64,000 bases of DNA from Fibrobacterota bacterium (GTDB lineage: Bacteria; Fibrobacterota; Fibrobacteria; UBA11236): positions 145,250 to 209,249 of the forward strand of contig JAQBPN010000076.1 in NCBI GenBank assembly GCA_028287505.1, written 5' to 3'. Positions 61,974-64,000 of this stretch are shown here, one piece after another. The position numbers and the translations under genes are program-made. The notes under the pieces are model-generated. The model worked only from the letters and a program-made list of their open reading frames with translations. It was not told where the DNA came from and did not search any database. Position 1 is the first letter of the stretch. The number at the start of each line of letters is the position of its first letter.

Positions 61974-62006
61974 AGCCGGTGGGTCATGGCCCACCGGCTT
62001 TTTTTT
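61974..62006 (+). terminator. rho-independent terminator after the TSP3 gene
   Basis: AGCCGGTGGG-TCATGG-CCCACCGGCT (61974-61999), a perfect 10-bp stem, followed by a T-run to 62006. It also separates the convergent minus-strand gene. Confidence 0.95.
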
Positions 62007-62044
62007 GTCGGTGCTTTTCCCGCGAGGGGCTTTTTCCGGACCGC

Positions 62045-63466
62045 TCAGTCCAGGTACAAGACTCCGCCCTTGGGGCCGGAAGCCGTCCGTAGCCGGACCA
62101 GGTAAAGACCGGGACGGACCCGAAAGACGGTTCCCGGCGCGGAAGCCGCTCCCAGGTCGACGCGCGACCCGTTCAGGGCCGTCAGTTCCCAATCCAGAAC
62201 GTCCTTATTCCCGGCGGCCAGCGCGTATCCTCCGTCCCGTTTGGCGAAGTAATCGCGCAGGTTTTTACCGTCGGCGATAGCGGCGATGGGGGGCGAAACG
62301 GCCAGCGGGATCGTGTTGGCCTTCAATTCCGGATGGACCAACTGGTGGATTTCGCCGTTGGTCATGGACACATACAGGTTACCCAGGGCGTCTCTGGCGA
62401 ACGACAGGGGTTGGGCGGGAAGGGTCCCGATTTTGGCGAATTCGGTCAAGGTCTGGTCTTTCTGGATCAGCGCGAAAAGGCTTCTCACGATGTGATCCGC
62501 GAAAATGTAGGTGCCGTAGAATGCCGATGTCTTGTCCCCGCGGAAGACCATTCCGCCAATGATGCAATTCGCCAGGCCGCGGTCCAGCTCCTTGACCGGC
62601 AGAGTGTATCCATTTGTATTGCAATTGTTGCAATGGGCGCCTTCCATGATATTCCAACCCATGTTGTTCCCTTTGCGGACGACATTGACTTCCTCCCAGG
62701 TGCTTTGACCCACCTCGCCCTGATAAAGCTCATTGCCCTCCATATCCCAGCTCATGCGCCAGGGGTTGCGGAATCCGTAAGCCCAGACTTCCGGTTTCAC
62801 CCCGGCCTGGCCCACGAAGGGATTGTCCGCGGGGACGGTATAGGGGACGTCGGGTTTGGCGGGATCGATCTGCAGCCGCAGGATATCGCCGAGCAATTCG
62901 GCGCGGCCCTGGCCGTTGCCTTCATCCCCTCCCGTGCCCACGGAGAAGTACGCCATCCCGTCCGGGCCGAAGGTGAAGTTGCCTCCGTTATGGATAAACT
63001 TGCCTTCCGGCTGGGCGATCTCGATGATGGTCCGCGGAGGCTTTCCGGAATCCTTCAGGAAGGTGGCGTCCATTTCATATTCCTCGACCAGCAGCCGGCG
63101 CGGCGCGGCCTGGGCGTTATGGTGGACATAATATTTCCGGTTGTGGAGGAAGTCGGGGTGGAACGCGAGGCTCAACAGACCCTGCTCCACCTCGGTTCGC
63201 ACTTTGATGTTCAGCAACAGCTGCTTGGAATAGCCGGCGCCGGCCGGGGCCAGGACGTAGATGTTGCCTGAATTCTTTTCCGCCACCAGAAAGGTCTTCT
63301 GCTTACCGGGGATTTCCCCGAACCAGACCGGCATGCTGAATCCGTTCCCGCCATTGGTGCCGAACATGGCCGTGGTGGTTACGCCGGTCGGAATGGCCGC
63401 GCCGCATAAGGCGGGAAAACCGGGCAGGAGAAGAAGTATCCAAAACCTTGAGCGACGGTTTTTCAC
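62045..63466 (-). CDS. secreted GSDH-type (PQQ-dependent sugar dehydrogenase-like) beta-propeller
   Basis: A 473-residue exported protein. Signal peptide to about residue 22, then a glucose/sorbosone dehydrogenase propeller: EQGLLSLAFHPDF, HNGGNFTFGPDGMAYFSVGTGG, NPFVGQ, EVWAYGFRNPWRMSWD, GEVGQSTWEEVN and GGMVFRGDK. The last 60 residues (WELTALNGSRVDLG, PGLYLVRLRTASG) look like a type IX sorting domain. Homologues oxidise sugars with PQQ; whether PQQ is made here is not known. GTG 63466 has AAGGAG eight bases upstream. Confidence 0.88.
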   Translation of the reverse strand: MKNRRSRFWILLLLPGFPALCGAAIPTGVTTTAMFGTNGGNGFSMPVWFGEIPGKQKTFLVAEKNSGNIYVLAPAGAGYSKQLLLNIKVRTEVEQGLLSLAFHPDFLHNRKYYVHHNAQAAPRRLLVEEYEMDATFLKDSGKPPRTIIEIAQPEGKFIHNGGNFTFGPDGMAYFSVGTGGDEGNGQGRAELLGDILRLQIDPAKPDVPYTVPADNPFVGQAGVKPEVWAYGFRNPWRMSWDMEGNELYQGEVGQSTWEEVNVVRKGNNMGWNIMEGAHCNNCNTNGYTLPVKELDRGLANCIIGGMVFRGDKTSAFYGTYIFADHIVRSLFALIQKDQTLTEFAKIGTLPAQPLSFARDALGNLYVSMTNGEIHQLVHPELKANTIPLAVSPPIAAIADGKNLRDYFAKRDGGYALAAGNKDVLDWELTALNGSRVDLGAASAPGTVFRVRPGLYLVRLRTASGPKGGVLYLD

Positions 63467-63501
63467 GCTTGAGCTCCTTGGATGGATTGATCCGTATCGT
63501 G

Positions 63502-63507
63502 ATTATA
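63502..63507 (-). promoter_or_regulatory. candidate -10 of the GSDH-type gene
   Basis: A perfect TATAAT on the minus strand, about 36 bases before the GTG start. No convincing -35. Confidence 0.4.
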
Positions 63508-63654
63508 GGCGCGCTTGATTCATCGCGACTTGCTTTAAAAATTGAAGCAAAAGGATGGGTTCTCTCGTTGGAGAACGGGCGATCGGCCGGGCTCCAATTC
63601 CTCATGGGTTACCTGCATGTTTCCCCTTCGCGGAAAAATGAGATCAAATCCGTA

Positions 63655-63683
63655 TTGACAAAGCGTGATTGAAGCGATAGCTT
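63655..63683 (+). promoter_or_regulatory. candidate promoter of the final secreted protein
   Basis: TTGACA (63655-63660), a 17-base spacer and TAGCTT (63678-63683), about 65 bases before ATG 63748. The -35 is perfect, the -10 weak. Confidence 0.45.
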
Positions 63684-63747
63684 AACTCAAATTGCATCAA
63701 ACGCCGGATTCTGCCTCAATGGTATGCGAATTGAAGTCGGGGGATTC

Positions 63748-64000
63748 ATGTTCGTCAAGCTGCTTTTGGTTCTGATAGCAATCCAGCAGGCTTCGGCGCA
63801 GGGTGTCATCGCCTATCCGTCCGCCAACTATTCCGTTCCCAGCGCGGAAATCCTTTCGCTCACCGTGGGGGGTCAAGCCATCTACGTCGAGAAATTCCAG
63901 AACTACCAGTACGCCCACTTCGCGTTCGCCGCGCCGGTGGAATGCGTGGTCACCGTCAAAGACAAAATCGACAGCTTCACCGTCCACCCCCGCATCCGCG
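63748..64000 (+). CDS. secreted protein, 5' part only (possible glycoside hydrolase)
   Basis: The first 84 codons of a gene cut by the window edge. GGGGGATTC precedes ATG 63748. Signal peptide MFVKLLLVLIAIQQASA, then QGVIAYPSANYSVPSAEI, LTVGGQAIYVEKF, and a beta-rich segment (FAAPVECVVTVKDKIDSF). This start, a YP-SxxYSV-x-VxGQ-x-VxV pattern, resembles N-terminal domains of some secreted polysaccharide-degrading enzymes, but that is a tentative match. Confidence 0.7.
   Translation, partial: MFVKLLLVLIAIQQASAQGVIAYPSANYSVPSAEILSLTVGGQAIYVEKFQNYQYAHFAFAAPVECVVTVKDKIDSFTVHPRIR

Noticed and set aside
63448..63672. Short plus-strand frame between the GSDH-type gene and the last gene
   Set aside because: It overlaps the promoter and start of the minus-strand gene and shows no protein-like pattern.

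Overview
The window is GC-rich bacterial chromosome with tightly packed genes, frequent stop/start overlaps and many TTG or GTG starts. It looks like a diderm of the Fibrobacterota (Fibrobacteres) or a close FCB relative. The clues are many outer-membrane beta-barrels ending in Phe, secreted proteins with FlgD-like or type IX-like C-terminal domains, a TSP3-repeat OmpA-like protein, a large DUF2723 membrane protein and a eukaryotic-type citrate synthase. This assignment is inference from gene content; there is no rRNA or marker tree here. I see no phage, transposon, CRISPR array, tRNA or rRNA.

Layout. 1-3460 (minus): a radical SAM protein, a small membrane protein and a hybrid histidine kinase whose N-terminal receiver is truncated. 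3937-15343 (plus): the most striking part, two consecutive four-gene blocks. Each block is one secreted DUF1080 (3-keto-disaccharide hydrolase-type) protein followed by three outer-membrane beta-barrels of one family. The barrels pair 1-4, 2-5 and 3-6 by sequence, so the whole block was duplicated in order. I do not recognise the barrel family. 15422-19457: ribD-ribE-ribBA-ribH-nusB. 19447-29456: a glycosylation locus with a DUF2723 (PMT-like) protein, a GT4, a flippase-like protein, two GT2 enzymes (one a polyprenol-phosphate mannose synthase type), an RfbD-like reductase, and a GT2 fused to a membrane and Rossmann region.

29468-38746: fatty-acid and housekeeping genes (accA, a Trm112-like protein, accB, pilT, accC, dapA, a winged helix, apt). 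Among them is a 991-residue TPR scaffold carrying six copies of a short DV..RLD.LF motif. 38819-41352: a lamin-tail/FlgD-like secreted protein coupled to a small barrel. 41446-46659: a degenerate HD-GYP protein, a Xer recombinase, and a four-PAS/GAF/PP2C phosphatase. 46649-52199: a secreted protein, hisC, a barrel, an orphan H-box protein, queE-queC and a small protein. 52389-56718: a flavin disulfide reductase relative without its disulfide, then icd and citrate synthase. 56889-64000: a small membrane protein, a VIT/vWA secreted protein, an MFS transporter, a TSP3/OmpA-like protein, a GSDH-type sugar dehydrogenase and the 5' end of a secreted protein.

Working together: the duplicated DUF1080/barrel blocks plausibly form surface complexes for handling a glycan or oxidised sugar. 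The glycosylation locus probably decorates exported proteins. Several candidate promoters are visible, three with an extended -10 (TGnTATAAT/TGnTATATT). All promoter and RNA calls are by eye.
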